A DNA stretch of 64,000 bases from Vanessa cardui (lineage: Eukaryota > Arthropoda > Insecta > Lepidoptera > Nymphalidae), in contig NC_061134.1 in the NCBI RefSeq assembly GCF_905220365.1, positions 4,417,001-4,481,000 of the forward strand. Reading direction: 5' to 3'. Within the stretch, counting starts at the first letter, position 1; every line of letters starts with the position of its first letter. Made by a program: the position numbers and the translations under genes. The notes below the pieces were generated by a model. That model saw only the letters and a list, made by a program, of their open reading frames with translations, made no database searches and was not told the DNA's origin. Below are positions 1-14,659 of the stretch, piece by piece.

Positions 1-56
1 TCGCTAATTAAACATGACTAATATTACTGAGATGTTGAATATTATCAAATACTAAC

Positions 57-560
57 AGTGCCTGCAACTTCGTCGGCATTCGAGTTTACCAAAAAGTTAT
101 TGTTGTAGAATATATTGTAAGGTTAATTAGCCAATATATTATATTATGATGTATTTATTTAATACTATGTAATATATACACTAATAAGTTTTTAAATTCA
201 TGAGTTATAACGGGCCATAGTCACATAATGACTTTAATTATGTAACTATGGCAACGGAAAAATAAAGGAGAGAAGACTGGACATTCTTTGGTGGAATATA
301 TTTTTAAGTTGAATTGTGAATAATAAAATTTTCATAACAAAAATAATCGAATTTACTTGGAGATAATCTTAGATCCTTTTAATATTATTTCTTAATACAC
401 CAGCTACCAGCTGAAAGTCGCGTCAAAATTGGTCCAGCCGTTCCAGAGATTAGTTAGAAAAACAGACAGACAGACAAAATTTGAAAAAAAAGTACTATGT
501 ACTAAATAGGAAAAAAAAGCGGTTATTTTAATATTATAAACACACATTCCAATTTTATTA
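57..560 (-). mobile_element. Relative of the 8064 element, with inserted or diverged middle
   Basis: CTGCAACTTCGTCGGCATTC near 62 and the GGTCCAGCCGTTCCAGAGAT core with (GACA)n near 430-475 correspond to the two ends of the 8064-8290 element. About 280 bp in between are unrelated. Confidence 0.35.
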
Positions 561-1207
561 TACGTATAAAGATTTTGAAAATAATCAATATTAATGCAAA
601 CAAACTTGATTTTAGCACCGGAATTATGTTTGCAATGTTGAATTCAGAGCGAATATTTAGAGCTGGTGGTTCAATTAGATTCGATTCCAGTAAATACATC
701 GGATCGGTGTTGGATAATATGTATCAACTTAAGCCCTATGACGTCTTATTTCCCTTAACTTTGAAACGACCTCTTTGTTACCAGCAGTTACGCTTCTTTC
801 GACGTATTATCGTCCTCTTTTCGACAATCTATATCCAGTAAATAAACGAAATTGGGATTTCAGAAATCTCCGTGATTGGTCCGGTCCAATCAACGAACCC
901 AACATGGGTCCACTGATAGCAATCTTATCATATACATTTATAAAACGTCTCATTGAAACATATTTTAAATCAACATAATAAACAAAAATTCAATGTACCT
1001 AACTACAAATAAAAATAGAAGCCTTAAGAGACTTCAAACTAACTTGACTTGTGAATATTTATACCGAAAAGGTGCAAAACATGATGACATACGTCATTTC
1101 TTCTATCATATCTGTTGGCATATAAGAACGCAACCTACTTTGTTTAGTAGTTGACAAGTCTTCTTAGTTTAAAAATATTTTCAATTGATATGTAAGCTTG
1201 TACAACT
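561..1207. other. AT-rich stretch, nothing recognised
   Basis: Two overlapping frames (575-841, 775-978) show no family motif or splice support. No RNA gene or repeat is seen. Confidence 0.4.
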
Positions 1208-1458
1208 ATATTGTATAGACTGTCAAGTATAAGTTGGCGTACCTGTGGCAGCACCTGCTACACCTTTGTTTTGCCACTTTTTTGTTTATTTTATCAATAT
1301 CTCCCTAGAAAATAATTCTCTACGTCTCATTTTTAATAGATTTTGGGTAAATTTTCTTAATAAGGGTAGATAAAACAAATAATATATTAAATGAACAAAA
1401 AAAATTAGTACATGTTTTTGCCACACGCCAACTTACACTTGACGCGCTATAGCAATAT
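1208..1458. mobile_element. MITE with about 40-bp imperfect terminal inverted repeats
   Basis: The left end (GTCAAGTATAAGTTGGCGT then GTGGCA) is mirrored at the right end (TGCCAC, ACGCCAACTTACACTTGAC). The similarity continues outward to ATATTG-TATAG / CTATAGCAATAT. The length of 251 bp, AT-rich interior and lack of coding fit a MITE. Confidence 0.55.
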
Positions 1459-4400
1459 ACGACGTTGCATTTTTTTTTTATTTATTTCCACCGAAATATC
1501 AACAATATCTAAAACTGCGCTGATATTAAAGGGATTGACCGGGGATGACATTGGAAGCTTGAGAATGGTCGGTTTAATGATCGAATGGCTTTCGAAATTT
1601 TGTCGTATATCCAAACTTTATTAAATTCATAATACTAAATCTAATCAATAGTTGCAAACGTAAAAACAATGTTTGAAAGACTACAGAAATATAGTCTACA
1701 AACATTTTAGGAGTATAATATCACAGCATCAATTATTACAGTCTAGTGATACACAGTCTGAAATATGTTCATTGACTCTACAAGAACATAAAAAAAAAAA
1801 CATTAATGTGCAGTCTTATGAGTAATTATATAATTGTGAATCCTACCAGTTCGTATACACGGCCCTGAAAAGGACATTCATAATTGTTATACCTGTATAA
1901 ATTACTTGTTACCGCTACATCGAACTCCGCAATAAGTAACCCGTAACTCAACATAATCGCCCACTCACACCAATGAACTTACCCCATTAATATTCGATCA
2001 AGTGTCCCATACAAGCATGAATGTATGTAGATTCATGTTTCTTACTTGTTTTATACCTTGCACCTTCATGTTAATTATAAAATACTAACTTTACATTGAG
2101 CGTTTTTTTGTCATGCCTAACTGAAAAAACTGCTAAACGAATATACATAAAATGGAACAAGAATGCATCGTATAAGGTTTTCACATATAATATTATTACA
2201 CAAGTCGCATTCGCAGTTTCACCTGTTTTAAATTTAGATGTGTCAAGTCTGGATTTAATCTTGTCTTATTATAAATTAAAAGACGCGTCACTATATCTAG
2301 TTTCATATTATCTATGTTAATTTATTGGACGACGTGCTAATATTAATATACCATATAACAATTATCGATGGCAACTTTCTAATTGAATTTGTTTATGCAG
2401 TGTGCTTAATATATACGACGAATATTCGTTAAATGTGCTGATTATTTCTTAAAACTAAGTATAAAGCGAATCTTCGCCGTAATTATAAAAAAAAAAACTT
2501 GTGAAGTATGCAAGAAACTTTCGTCATATTTAGATCTAATAAAATAATATTTTATCTGTAGTCGTATATATAGCACGCGTATTATGTTAACGATCATCGA
2601 ACGTGTGATATAACGCCGCGTCTAAGTAGCACACATGCAATTTCCCTAAGACGTGTCTACACAGCCCCGGTCTCACAACCCGTCTCGTCTCGCTTTACAG
2701 AAGAAAAAAGCAAACTTCATCGTCTAAAAATAGGGAGCCAGCCCCTTAATTGCACACTTGGAATTTACAGCACGTTTTAACGATTGCGAGTTCAACGAGA
2801 TAAATGCACCTTAACGCGAGGGCGAGCTAATGGTCCGCAGATTGTGACGGTAGTTAGTATTACATATTAAAATAAAACAGTGAATATGTTAAAAAATTCA
2901 ACCACGTACGTCGCTCATCTATCCATAGTGAATTTTAAAGCAAAAACATTTGAATTTAGCGCGACATCAATGTGACCGACCGATTATATGTGAGTTGTTA
3001 TAGGGAATGTGCTTTATTAGAGGCAAATGTGATGCATTTTGCATCTCATCAGTATATGTTAGCCGCTCGAGAGCATAAACAACCAAATTTATGTGCACGT
3101 TGATTTGTTAAGCAGCTATGTAATGTTTTTTTATAGCTACCGACAAAACGTACGGCGCATGGTCAACTGAAGTAGTCAGAGTGTAGATAAATTAAAAAGT
3201 AATATACCGTTAGTATTAACGATCAGACTACTAATCAATTCTTATCTTTATCTTTGTCGAAGTGACCGCAGCCGCAGCAAACGCTTATACACGGGGCTGG
3301 TCACGACTCGGCCGCATTTGTGAATGAGAATTAATTTTTGTTGCACAGATACAAAATTACTTTTCCTATTTTACAAACTAGTTCAATTAAATATTTTAAT
3401 CTGAATGTAACTCTAAAATAAACATTACTTACCAGCTATACATACTTCTATTAATTTATGAAGATTTTCCTCAACAGTAACGATATCGTATTAGTTATAT
3501 ACCTAACCACAGACTTTGTTTATTATTAATAATTACTATCAAACACAAAATAAAATTTAAGTATGTTAAAAACATGTTGTCTCAAAAAAGGACAACTACG
3601 AAATTAAAAATGTATTTAAAACCATAATTAACTGTAAAAATATTAAGAAGCGAACTGGATTTGTAATGAAATTATTCATATCCTGTAGTTAAATATTATC
3701 CTGTAGGTAAACAGCGAAAAAAAAAACGAAAAAATTAACAAGAAATGATTAAAGCAATCTCAAAATCATCAGACATCAGAGGAAGTCAATATGAGTAAAC
3801 GCTACAAGAAGTTGGTATTTCAATGCTTAGAAACTAAATGAGTCAATCTGATAGTTTTTATTCGTAAAAAAACTTCCGTATTATAACGTTGTAATTAAAT
3901 TCCATTCTTCAGTACACAGGATGAGCTAGACATGTCTTACATCATTGCGTTGATCAAATCTCTGGCAAGGTTAGGTTTTAAATTTAGTTAAAAACGTTTC
4001 ATTCCATCATTAAACGTTTTCGTGATTTTTGAAAGGTCATTTTTTTATTTACATATTTTAACGGGAATTTATTTTTAGCCTTTCGAATGGCCAATTAAGA
4101 ACATTGTGATTTGATAATGACATTTGAAAAAAAGTTAGACCTTATACTATTGTAAGATAATACACGTTTCTGGTTTATACCGAGGTTTTATTTCATTGTA
4201 AATTTAATAGTGGATCTGTTACAATTTATGTTTAAAAACAAAACAATTTTTTTTAATAATTATTCGTGAATCGTAAAAACATGAAGTAGCATTTGTAAGT
4301 ATTTTTTAACTGGCAATTATATTCCTTTTATTGATTTAATTGCTTTTTTTCGGTTTCGATAAACATCCTAATAAAATATATTTGTCGGTCGCTCTTAGAT

Positions 4401-7365
4401 ATTAATCTGATATAATTTAAATATTTTATCAAATAATAAATAAAAATATCGAATAACGAATTCCAGTTGGTCTGACATGAACTTCGTCTTGATTTTAATC
4501 TGTGTTTGTTTCTGAACTATATCACTCTACCAATTTGTGATAAATTACGAAACGGCCAAGTTAGACCACGCTTATAATTAGGTATTACTAATGAATATAG
4601 GATATTTTTTTATCACGTAACTAAGCTACAGTTGGAATAAAAAATAAAACTGTATCTTCTTTTGTGTCAAGGTAATAATGGAATTTGATTTTTTAAATGT
4701 TACCTTGATCATGGCACTTATTTGTATACCATATCTAAATTTAAACAAGTTGGCGCTAATAAAACTGGCTGTTATTACACGTATGTCAGGTTATGTCGCA
4801 AAAACGATAAAATGGTTCTGCATATTTAATTTAACGTCGTTTTAAAAATAAAACGCTTATTATAGAAATACATACCTGTGGGAATAATTCTAAGAGTCCT
4901 GTAGAGAGGCTATATTCATTTTGGTTTTTCGTAAAAAAATTGATTGAAATTGACCTCTAAATATATTCACCAGAAGTATTGTGATTTAATGGAGATAGTT
5001 AATTACAGTACAACACAACTTAGATGTAGCATCGGCAAAATTCGTAAAACCGATCACATCCGAATTCAGTGCGCTATCAAAAATTATCAATATTTATGTC
5101 TTATGCGAATTTGATCTAACTTGAAATATCATATAACCTAATATATTCGTCAATTTGACACATCGATTAACATGCATTGCTTTCTCGGGTTGAACTGACG
5201 CGAGAATCTACAGCGACGAGTAGCGTCGATTGGCGCGAGGGGAGTTATTTCTATTGGTTGTATAAATCGGCAGTAATCTGTCTTATTGAATTTGCCGATG
5301 CTATATGTATGTTGTGTCGTAGTATAAACATCTATTTACCGCGCGATTGCGTGTCAGATTGTATGACAGTCACTACTATCGTCCCATACAAAATCTGCGG
5401 CCTTGGCTTGATCGATGATGTCTCTGTGCGGTTAGTATTGGGCAATTATTGAAAAAAGTAATAATACACGTACATGCCAATTACAAAGAGACCTCCGCAG
5501 AAGCGGCGCCAGACACTATAATAAGAATCGAATCGAGATTGTATTCTGTGTTATTGTTAGAAAATATTCCAAAACAACAAAGTATCATTACAAAATAGGT
5601 ATTTGAGATTTTCAGCAGCGACATTTTAATATTAAACTTTTACGTAAACTTACTACTTATTCGTTTTATTTATTAACTATTTGATTATGTACAAAAATAT
5701 ATAAACAAAATATATCCAGATATATTAGCATATTTTTTATATTAAAAATTTACGGTATATTCGGTATCATATGATTGATTGTATAAAAATATCAGATCAG
5801 TAGGGTTAAAATAAAATCCAAAATATTTTTAAACGCACATGGATGTTTGTCGAATATCAAAGACCAAAAACTATCAAAAACAAAAAAAAAAATGGTTTTA
5901 CAAAGAAAGAAACAGATGATTTGCGAATGTATCACGAAAGCCTTTTGAAGTCATTGACTCGGTGGATTCATTAAAATTTAATGGACATTTTATATATCTA
6001 TAGCTACTGAATGAAAACACATTAGCGTTATCTAAAATCTTTCTTATTAATAGATACATGATTGACAAGAAATTAATAGGAATTCGTTTTATAATGGCGC
6101 CAACTACGTAGAGGTAAATCGGTAAACTGGCACAAGTTAATATATTATGCTTATTTCGATATGTATTTTTTAAATTACATGTAAGCACTACTTTTGCTAT
6201 AATATATAATATTTATTGATCATTTATTTAACTAAAAAGTTTTTTGTGTTAAAATCATTAGATAAAATGAGTTATCACAAACTATTTTTTGTTTTCGCTT
6301 TTTGCTTTCCTTAGAGGGAAAAGGTAAAGGTATTACACCGTACAGCTAAGTCTTTTGTAATTTTTATTCATATTCAATTAAATTGTAAGGCAAAAAGCCA
6401 TGTCTTCCGTTTAATTATCACAAACAATCTCGAATAATGGAGATTGGTTTGTTTAAGAAAAAAAATCTTTGTTTATGGTAAAGTTTAACACAATGAAGCA
6501 AGTTATGCTCAAGAAGTGTCCGTTAAAAGCACGGGTAACATTCGATTCGGATAATATTAATCGGTAAACTAAATAGATCTTATTAAAATATAATAAAATA
6601 TACTTCTGATGGAATAATTACAAGAAGAATGTGTGGAAAACGCCTTTAGTGTTTCTTGCGGATAAATATATCATTCATCCTATTTCCAATTAACACGTAA
6701 TATTAAAATGAGTAATATGCTACGTTATGTGTGATGTATTTGACATATTAAGATAAAATTATGACTGGAATGTGCGATGTTATTTTTCTAGATAATCTTC
6801 AATAATTAATCCTCGATAAAAAATAATACAGGTCTTATAAATAAAAAAAAAAAAAAACAATTTTTAATTTTTTTCTCTTTGCGATCATTTATGTAAGAAA
6901 AGCATAGGAAAATAAATAAGTAAGTCAAATGATAAAGTGGGAAGAGGAAAAGGCCGCGTATTTTAGATACACCAGCGGAGCTTGCTGCAAGCTGCCCAGA
7001 CCGCGGTCAATGGCCTTGACATTGTACCCGTTTCTGTTTACATAAATTTTATATTCTTCTTCTACTCTCGAAAATTATGTGAACTCCATATATATTTTTT
7101 ATAAAACGGGACTTTTTAATATGTTAATTTTAAATGTTCATAGAAATTATCGAGGTATAATTAAGGCGTTATTTATTTTAGAGTTCTTCTGATACTTATC
7201 ATTTTGAAATGTTTCCTTTATGTCAATTTGCCATACATATAAATTACGTCAATTAAAATTCGTCGTCTTGCTGACAATTTAACGTTATACAAATAAGAAA
7301 TCATACAAATACATATTTCAGAATAAAAGTCTTAGTATTATAATATTAACAATACAAGATTTTAA
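1459..7365. other. Long AT-rich non-coding stretch
   Basis: No exon, SINE or LINE could be supported. Short GC-richer islands at 2560-2870, 3240-3330, 5175-5520 and 6950-7030 stand out and could be conserved regulatory DNA or eroded repeats. The 91-codon frame at 5177-5452 has no recognisable product. Confidence 0.4.
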
Positions 7366-7500
7366 ATTAATTTAAAATGTTTATTTTTTTTACTATTTTT
7401 TATGTGGTCTCGTGAACAAGACATTCGTAGATAATGTCGAAATATCCATTAAAAAAAATGTAAAACATGGTAAATGTCCCGTTTTAAATGTAATTAACAA
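7366..7500 (+). repeat. Same dispersed repeat, copy 1
   Basis: Core GTCTCGTGAACAAGACATTC at 7407, then AACATGGTAAATGTCCCG. The inverted arms are eroded. Confidence 0.5.
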
Positions 7501-8063
7501 TGTTTCGAAGACGAGACTAAAACTTACGAAGACTTAGGAAACAATTATCAGTAAAGTGTGAAAATAATGTGAAAAGGACATTTAATACGTGTAAAATTTA
7601 CCAAACCCTATTACCTTAACAAAAAGCGCAGTAAAAACAAAAACATTGTGTTCCTCGTCATTTCGCCATATAAATTTTAACGATGCGGAAACAACCTTCC
7701 TGTTATTACATACGGTTAAGTCAGAGAACGATTAGCAGTAACAAGTGTGTGGGGTAGATTGTCTTGTTTCTCGTAACACTTTAGTCTCGCTAAAACACTT
7801 ATGTACCTCGCTCATACTTACTTGATTTTAGATCGTTTCATATCATTCAAATATTAGTTCTTTATAACACGGTATTAAAATATTATTATCTGTTTATAAT
7901 TGTTAGCAACAAAAAGTAAAATGAGTATATTTTTTTTATATAAAATAAACACTTATTTATTTACTACGATGAAGAAACCCTACAGTCTAAAGTGTACTTC
8001 TGATATCTGATATTTAAATCAATAAGGTTGTATCTCTAGACTATTCTATTTATTTGTAAACTA

Positions 8064-8290
8064 GCTGAGCCCGCGACTTTGTACGCGTTTGAATTTAACA
8101 AAAAAATAATAATATTGTAGCCTAATTTACTCCCTATTATATCAGTTATCTGCCAGTGAATTTCCCATCAAAATCGGTCCAGCCGTTCCAGAGATTAGCC
8201 GGAACAAACAGACAGACAGCTAGACCGACAAAAATTGAAAAAAGGGGCTATTTTAATATTACAAACAGACACTGCTTTTTATTATATGTA
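8064..8290 (-). mobile_element. Helitron-like or related short interspersed element
   Basis: On the + strand it starts ACTAGCTGAGCCCGCGACTT and contains TCGGTCCAGCCGTTCCAGAG and a GACAGACAG run. A relative with the same GGTCCAGCCGTTCCAGAGAT core lies at 402-560, so this is a dispersed family. Confidence 0.45.
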
Positions 8291-9210
8291 TTGATAAAAC
8301 ACGTTTGTCCAAGCATCAACAAAGTGAATAAAAATAACATCTCATACACCCCGGTTTCTTTACAAGTAGGAGTAGGAGGTTCGAAATCATCAGAGCATGA
8401 ATTGATCGTCTTGCCTCGTTGCGACGGGGCGCCAGCAGCTCGGCAGAGGCGACACGAAACACCGTTTTATATGCAAAACCTGAACTAGCCTGTACCTAGG
8501 TAATTTTACAGTTTAAATTCATACTGTTCGCTCTTTGGAAAGAAATATTTGACATTTGACACTCTTTAAATACTTATCGTACATGTTAATAGACGTATTG
8601 AATCCCAAACGAGGCAGATTTTTTTATCTTAAACATGTTTCGTACTCTAAATTTAGTTTTTATTATTATTTTTTAGTATAGGAAAACGGATGACTGAGGC
8701 GGCCGTCACCTTGGCCTGCTGACATTACGGCTGTAAGAAATATAAACTATTCCTTAACTGTTTGGATATAACCCGTCTAACTTAAGCTATGTCTATCTCC
8801 CAGTATGTCATATATAAGATACATATATATTTATACTTATATAGACCAAAAACGACAATTCATAATATTGTTTTTAACTATAAAATAGTAAGGACCCGGC
8901 TTTGCTAGATGTTATATAAAGAAAATTCTGTGTTATAAATATAATTTATATTCTATAGCACCAGAAAATATAGTTCCTTTCTACGAGTATTTTTTAAAGG
9001 GACAAACGACACGTAATAAAGACAAAAAGAGTTACTTCTACATGTATAATATTAGTATAGTTATTTTATTCGTTTTTGGTTGCAGTTTACTTTCTAATAA
9101 TCAAAATATCTAGGATACATTTTTAATTTATCAGAATAATACATCTTATATTATCTGTAGTCACAGAATAAATAAAATAATTCACTATTATACATTATCT
9201 ATCTTCATAA

Positions 9211-9403
9211 AGACTTAGTCATAGTTCTTGTATCGTCCTTAAAATTTCATGGATGTCTTTATGAAATATTTGTTTCCTGGTATTTAACTCTTATATTTAA
9301 ATTTTGAAGTCACGATCAGTAAAATAATGTTGATAACGATGATTATCATTTCCTTCCGTCGTACTTAGCAGCCGCTAATGGTATTAAGAGGTCGAATTAC
9401 TAA
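9211..9403 (-). repeat. Dispersed repeat, inverted relative to 19542
   Basis: On the - strand it shares TACGACGGAAGGAAA, AATCATCGTTATCAACATTA and TTAAATACCAGGAAA with the copy at 19542-19715. The family is not recognised. Confidence 0.5.
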
Positions 9404-12400
9404 ATTTAGATTCCATTATTACCTTTATATACATATTTATTTCTCTCTGTTAATGAAATTGTGTGACATTTTAATCATTTAATTAATATATAAAGAATGA
9501 AAAAAATATTATATCGAATACAAAAAAAACAGACAATAAAAAAAGTAAAATAACTCAAATGAGTTTTTATTACAAAAAAGTTTTTATATTTTCTATAAAA
9601 CTGTCTGAGCTCTGTGCCAATCACTTGAAGATTATAAACATTCGATATAATTTATGTAAAATATTTATTTTTCCCTTGTTGAATAATAAATTGACCTTAT
9701 TTTCTGTATATGCGTTCATCGTGGCAATGTTATTTATACAGGCCCAATCTTCTGTGGTACATCACAACAAATACAATCTCTGAAAAATAGTATAAAAGTA
9801 AGTTAAATTATTTCATTAACATATTAGGCTGTATATTTCCTACACTTGGTCAAGTTTCCTTTTCTCTCGAGGAGAAAGATTTAAGCCTATTTTACTTCGC
9901 AACGTACTAGCACTCTGAGCACAACACAATATAATCACAAATTAGTATATATAATTATTATAGTATAACATTTTCGCGGTCAGAGCTATTATATACGAGG
10001 TGATTCTCTAATAAATAAATATAAGAAATAATTTATATTTTGTTATATTTCAATCTATATTAATATTATTAATGGGAAAGTAGCTCTTTGTCAGCCTGAT
10101 TGTTGAACTCCAAAGAAGAACATAGGCTACTTTTTATGTCCAACATTATAGACTAACCCCAAAAATGCAAGCAAAGTCGAGTGCGATAAATAGTAATAAA
10201 TAACATTCGCATCAATCTAAAACAGTACTTTATAATTGTGCTTTTAAATACGATAGCATCCTAAGAGGTCAGTGTCGAACAACCACTTTCACGTCGACCC
10301 AAATACAACACAGAGCTTCGAATCATTTCAAGTCACTGCATTGCTCGTTGTAAAAAAAAAGTATATCGAGAAAGTAACAAAGGTTTATACTCCTGACATT
10401 ATCGATATCAGACGGAAATCATAAGAATGCAATTTATTATATCGCAACAGAATGCAGGTACTTATATATAAAGACTACACATTATTATTAAGATAATTTT
10501 TAATATATGGTTTTTCCTTGTGATAGTAAATAAAATTTAATAGAGGCAGAACCATTTTATGATCGTTCACTTAGTTAAGAAATAAACCATAATATTAAGG
10601 TTTGAATAGCATTATATAAAGTTTTATACCGTCTGATTTAGTCGTGTTGTAGATGAGATGATGTAAATTTAAAAAATATTTTTAATATATTTAGGAGTTA
10701 TTTTGTTTGACAATTTGTTACATATAAGATTACACCGGTTTTGATGAGGTTTTTTGTCACTTATATAAGGAGATTGTATATTATTTGGAAACTATGTGTA
10801 CCCATTAATTCATTGGTTCTGATTTTATGATTAGATTAAAAACATAGTATTATATTTTATTAAAGGAACTTGGGGTGATCTTAAAGGTAAAAAGACCCAT
10901 TAACCACATCGCAATCCCAGGATGTAGTATTTTCAAAACATATTTACAGAGGATGTCTCTATTCTGTATGTAATTCTTACTAGACTTACATTGATGCGTT
11001 AATTTGACGCGTATCCTTTAAATGTTAAGATTATTATGTATAAGTAAATGTCGCATATCAATTTGAATATAATTGATTCTTATGTAAGTAAACTATTTGA
11101 TTTCTGACATTTCACGATTATATGCTGAGGCGAGCTTCAAGTTGGCTTATAGAATAGCTCTACATACTATGTACAAATATATTCCCTTCCAAGGCTGTTT
11201 GTGGGAGTTTGAGTTAACCAAAATGAACCAACCATTACTAAATATAAATAAACATATTTATGTGTTTGTTTATATATCAAAACAAAAGGCAATCGATTGT
11301 TAAAATGACAACGAATATACTTTCATTTTTATAAAACATATGGGGATTCTAAATTATTATACTGATTATCATTTAACTAGAGGTAAACAGGAAGAAGAAT
11401 TGTGTGTTAATGTCAATATGCAAAGGCTTTCAACCAGAATTGTGTTTATTCATGTATTTTATTACGACATGTTAAAAATCATAGAAGTAATTATTTCTAT
11501 ACCGTTCAGAGAAATATAAAATTAGCGACGTCAAACTAATATGTTTAATAATTATTCGATGCTTGTTTAGTAATCTTTCATTGTTTTATTTGTTAATAAT
11601 TAAAGGTAATACTGACATCAAATTAGGTTAGAGAAACGTGCGTTATAGTCAGTCAGGACAAACGATTTCGTAATAAAAGAAATATTAGTTGTAATTCGTA
11701 GTTTAAAGTGTTAAGTAATTAATTTTATTCAATAGAAATTTAATAGAACATGTCATGATAATGTTATTTTTTTTTGTGGAAATTTAACATTTCTCAAATA
11801 TTTTTCGACAGAAGTGGCTTTCCTAGTAATATTTAAATAAGAAGAGATGTTCTTTAATTCAAAATTTTCACAAAACACGATCGTGAAATGTGAGATCATC
11901 AAAATTGTGTACGTGTCTTTTTAAACATTTCACGAGCATGTATTTTCTCTCACAGAATAGTACTGCAAGTAGATATTTTCAAATTATTTGTGTTTAAACG
12001 TTCGTTACGTCACAAAGAATTTATATTATTGAACAGGAAAGTTTCAACTTTATTTAAAAAAGAATATTACTCGATATCCTTGTATGAATAAATATGAAAT
12101 ATAAATTTTAATGAAATATTTAAATAATTCATATATTATCGAATTTCATTCATATAGGTGTGTATGCGAAAAATAATTTTGGGTTTATTTTTAACATATG
12201 TTATTGCTCTAGCAATAACGAATAGTTAAACTATTAATTTACCAAATACGTTTAATTGAATTGAATGAAGTGACTTATACTGATATTTTACTAATAAAAC
12301 AAATGATTCATCTTCTGTAAGGAAAACAAACACCACAAATGTTTTTGGTCAAATGCAATAGACCATAAAACCTGTCCTTAAACCTGCAGACATAACAAAA

Positions 12401-12629
12401 AAACTAAATAAAAACTGTTTGTAATTAAACAAACATCTTATTTATAACTACTTATTGATTACTACTTTATCATGTATCCTCGTGAAAAGAAAAAAATGCA
12501 AAAGAAAAGATGGAAGTAGAAAAGGCATGCACTTATTTATTAAATAAAAAAAAATATTATATTTTCAACAGTTATCAAAAAACGATATAACAAAAACTTT
12601 GAAGATATTTCTTCCAGTACAGCAAGTAT
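9404..12629. other. AT-rich stretch without genes
   Basis: Only a weak Helitron-like remnant (10060-10175) and a 9-bp hairpin (12200-12219, GTTATTGCT/AGCAATAAC) were noticed. Confidence 0.4.
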
Positions 12630-12911
12630 ACTTGGTGGTAGGGCTTTGTGCAAGCCCGTCTAGATAGGTACCACCCACTCGTCAGTTATTCTGCCGCCAA
12701 ATAACAGTATTGTTGTGTTCCAGTTTGAAGGGTGAGTGAGCCAGTGTAACTGCAGGCTCAAGGGACATACCATCTTAGTTCCCAAGGTTGGTGGCAAATT
12801 GCCGATGTAAGGAATAGTTAATAATTCTTACAGCGTCATTGTCTAGGGGTGATGGTCTTCACTTACCATCAGGTGGAGCATATGCTCGTCCGCCAACTTA
12901 AACCATAAAAA
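12630..12911 (+). mobile_element. Metulj-like SINE
   Basis: A nearly full copy of a family present at least five times here. It starts CTTGGTGGTAGGGCTTTGTG, with internal GTGTTCCAGTTTGAAGGGTG and CTTAGTTCCCAAGGTTGGTGG, and ends CATATGCTCGTCCGCCAAC plus an A-rich tail. It matches my memory of the Metulj SINEs of heliconiine and other butterflies; the name was not checked. Confidence 0.7.
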
Positions 12912-14251
12912 AATACTTCGCAAATATATCAGGATAGATAAATAAAGATAGATATTAATGCTTTAGGCACGTATGTACATCATTCGAAATATAAATTAGA
13001 ATGTGCAGTTTGTAACCTCAATTATATACTCGTAGTTCTAAACACTTTCATGTATGTAACATGATCGAAACGATCAATGTGATAAGTGAATATATTCGTA
13101 ACGGATCACGGGACTCGAGCTGTCATGTTCTCACATAGAATAACGATTTACAAAGGTTGAGATCGTTACAGGGAACTACATTTGCAAGTGTCCCAATTAG
13201 CATTCCGAGGTGATGTATTAGGCGCAGAGCGGGGCACGGGCCGCGGTGCATCGCGAATGCAGATCGGACGGACGCGGTGCGTATATGTGCGAACATTTTT
13301 TTGGAAGCCGACGAAGCATGTAGATTAATTATAATTCGCTATGCGTGCTATCCTAAAACCTTATACAGAACCCATTGATAATTTATTAATATGATATAAC
13401 AAACAACAACAGCCTGTAAATTTACCACTGCTGGGCTAAGGCCTCCTCTCCCTTTGAGGAGGTTTTGGAACACGCTGTTCCAATGCGGGTTGGTGGAATA
13501 CAAATATGGCAGACTTTCTATGAAATTAGTCACATGCCGGTTTCCTCACGATGTTTTTCTCCAATCAATCCTCAATCATCGGTTAAGATGCTCGCGTTCT
13601 AACCATGGGCCATCTCGGTTCATAAGAAAATATTCTTTATTTATTTATTTATTTAAGGACCGAGTTCATTATTAACACCTTTACCTTCGATCGTCGAGAG
13701 ATATTGAGTCCTTCAGCCGTTATGCTTTGCGAACTAAAATTTATATAAATTGTTTGTAACTTCACTGGTCATTGGAACACAGAGTATAATTGTTGTTTTG
13801 TTAGGATAATTGTTGCCCTACACCACAGATAAAATATATTATTACATATTGAAAAATCAAAATGATATAAGTCTAATAAGAATTTATGCAGCGTAGCAAA
13901 ACGGTAATTCGTAACGGAAGCGAAGAAGTATGAAATAAACATTTGTAATAATTAATTAAAATTTAGGGAAATAATTTATAGCTAATAAGTTATAAGTAAG
14001 ATAATGTAACATTCATTTGTACACACTATGTTTGTGTTGGGTGTATTGAGTGCTCAGAGAGAACACTTTCGAAAAGAGGTCACTTGGATTGCTTTATACC
14101 GAACTAGCGGTACCTTTCGGTTTCATCCGAATAACAGATCATTAACTAGATTCATCGCTGAGAGTTTTAAATTTATAATAACCAATGCTAAAGTGTATTA
14201 TATTTTACACATGATAGTTTATGTTAAATTTGCTAACAATATACGTATAGA
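12912..14251. other. Non-coding stretch with a GC-rich island
   Basis: Outside the SINE at 13399-13623 the only notable part is 13190-13310, a GC-rich island (GGCACGGGCCGCGGTGCATC) without coding support. It could be a regulatory region. Confidence 0.35.
13399..13623 (-). mobile_element. tRNA-derived SINE with internal deletion
   Basis: Same family as 28436-28729. It lacks the segment between the CATCGTGAGGAAACCGG block and the tRNA-like head (GAGATGGCCCATGGTTAGAA). Confidence 0.6.
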
Positions 14252-14659
14252 CATGGCCGTAGGCAGGCGGAGGTTTTGGGGGTTCAAACCCCCCCCGAAA
14301 TTTTTTCGCTAACCGCTATCGTATAAACAAAAAATATTTTGCGCCAATTAAACAAACAATTTAAGCATTTATAGGGTTTTTTCAGAAAATTAAGCCGTTT
14401 GCTCTAGATACGACAATAAATCTAAACAAAATGAATCATTTTACGCAAAGGCAATAATAATCATACCGTTATTCACATTTTATTAAGATACTAATTTTTT
14501 ATGTCAAAATGTTATGTTAGTAATTTTAGATACTAAAGAGGATAAACCTTTTACAGAGTGCCATTACATTTTGAAATGTGTAAGACAGATTGTAAAATTT
14601 CTGATACATTCCATATATGTATATTTTATTGAGAATTTACAAACTATATTATTAAAAAA

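Noticed and set aside
8156..8488. 110-codon open frame on the + strand
   Set aside because: It starts inside a dispersed repeat and has no recognisable domain or splice context.
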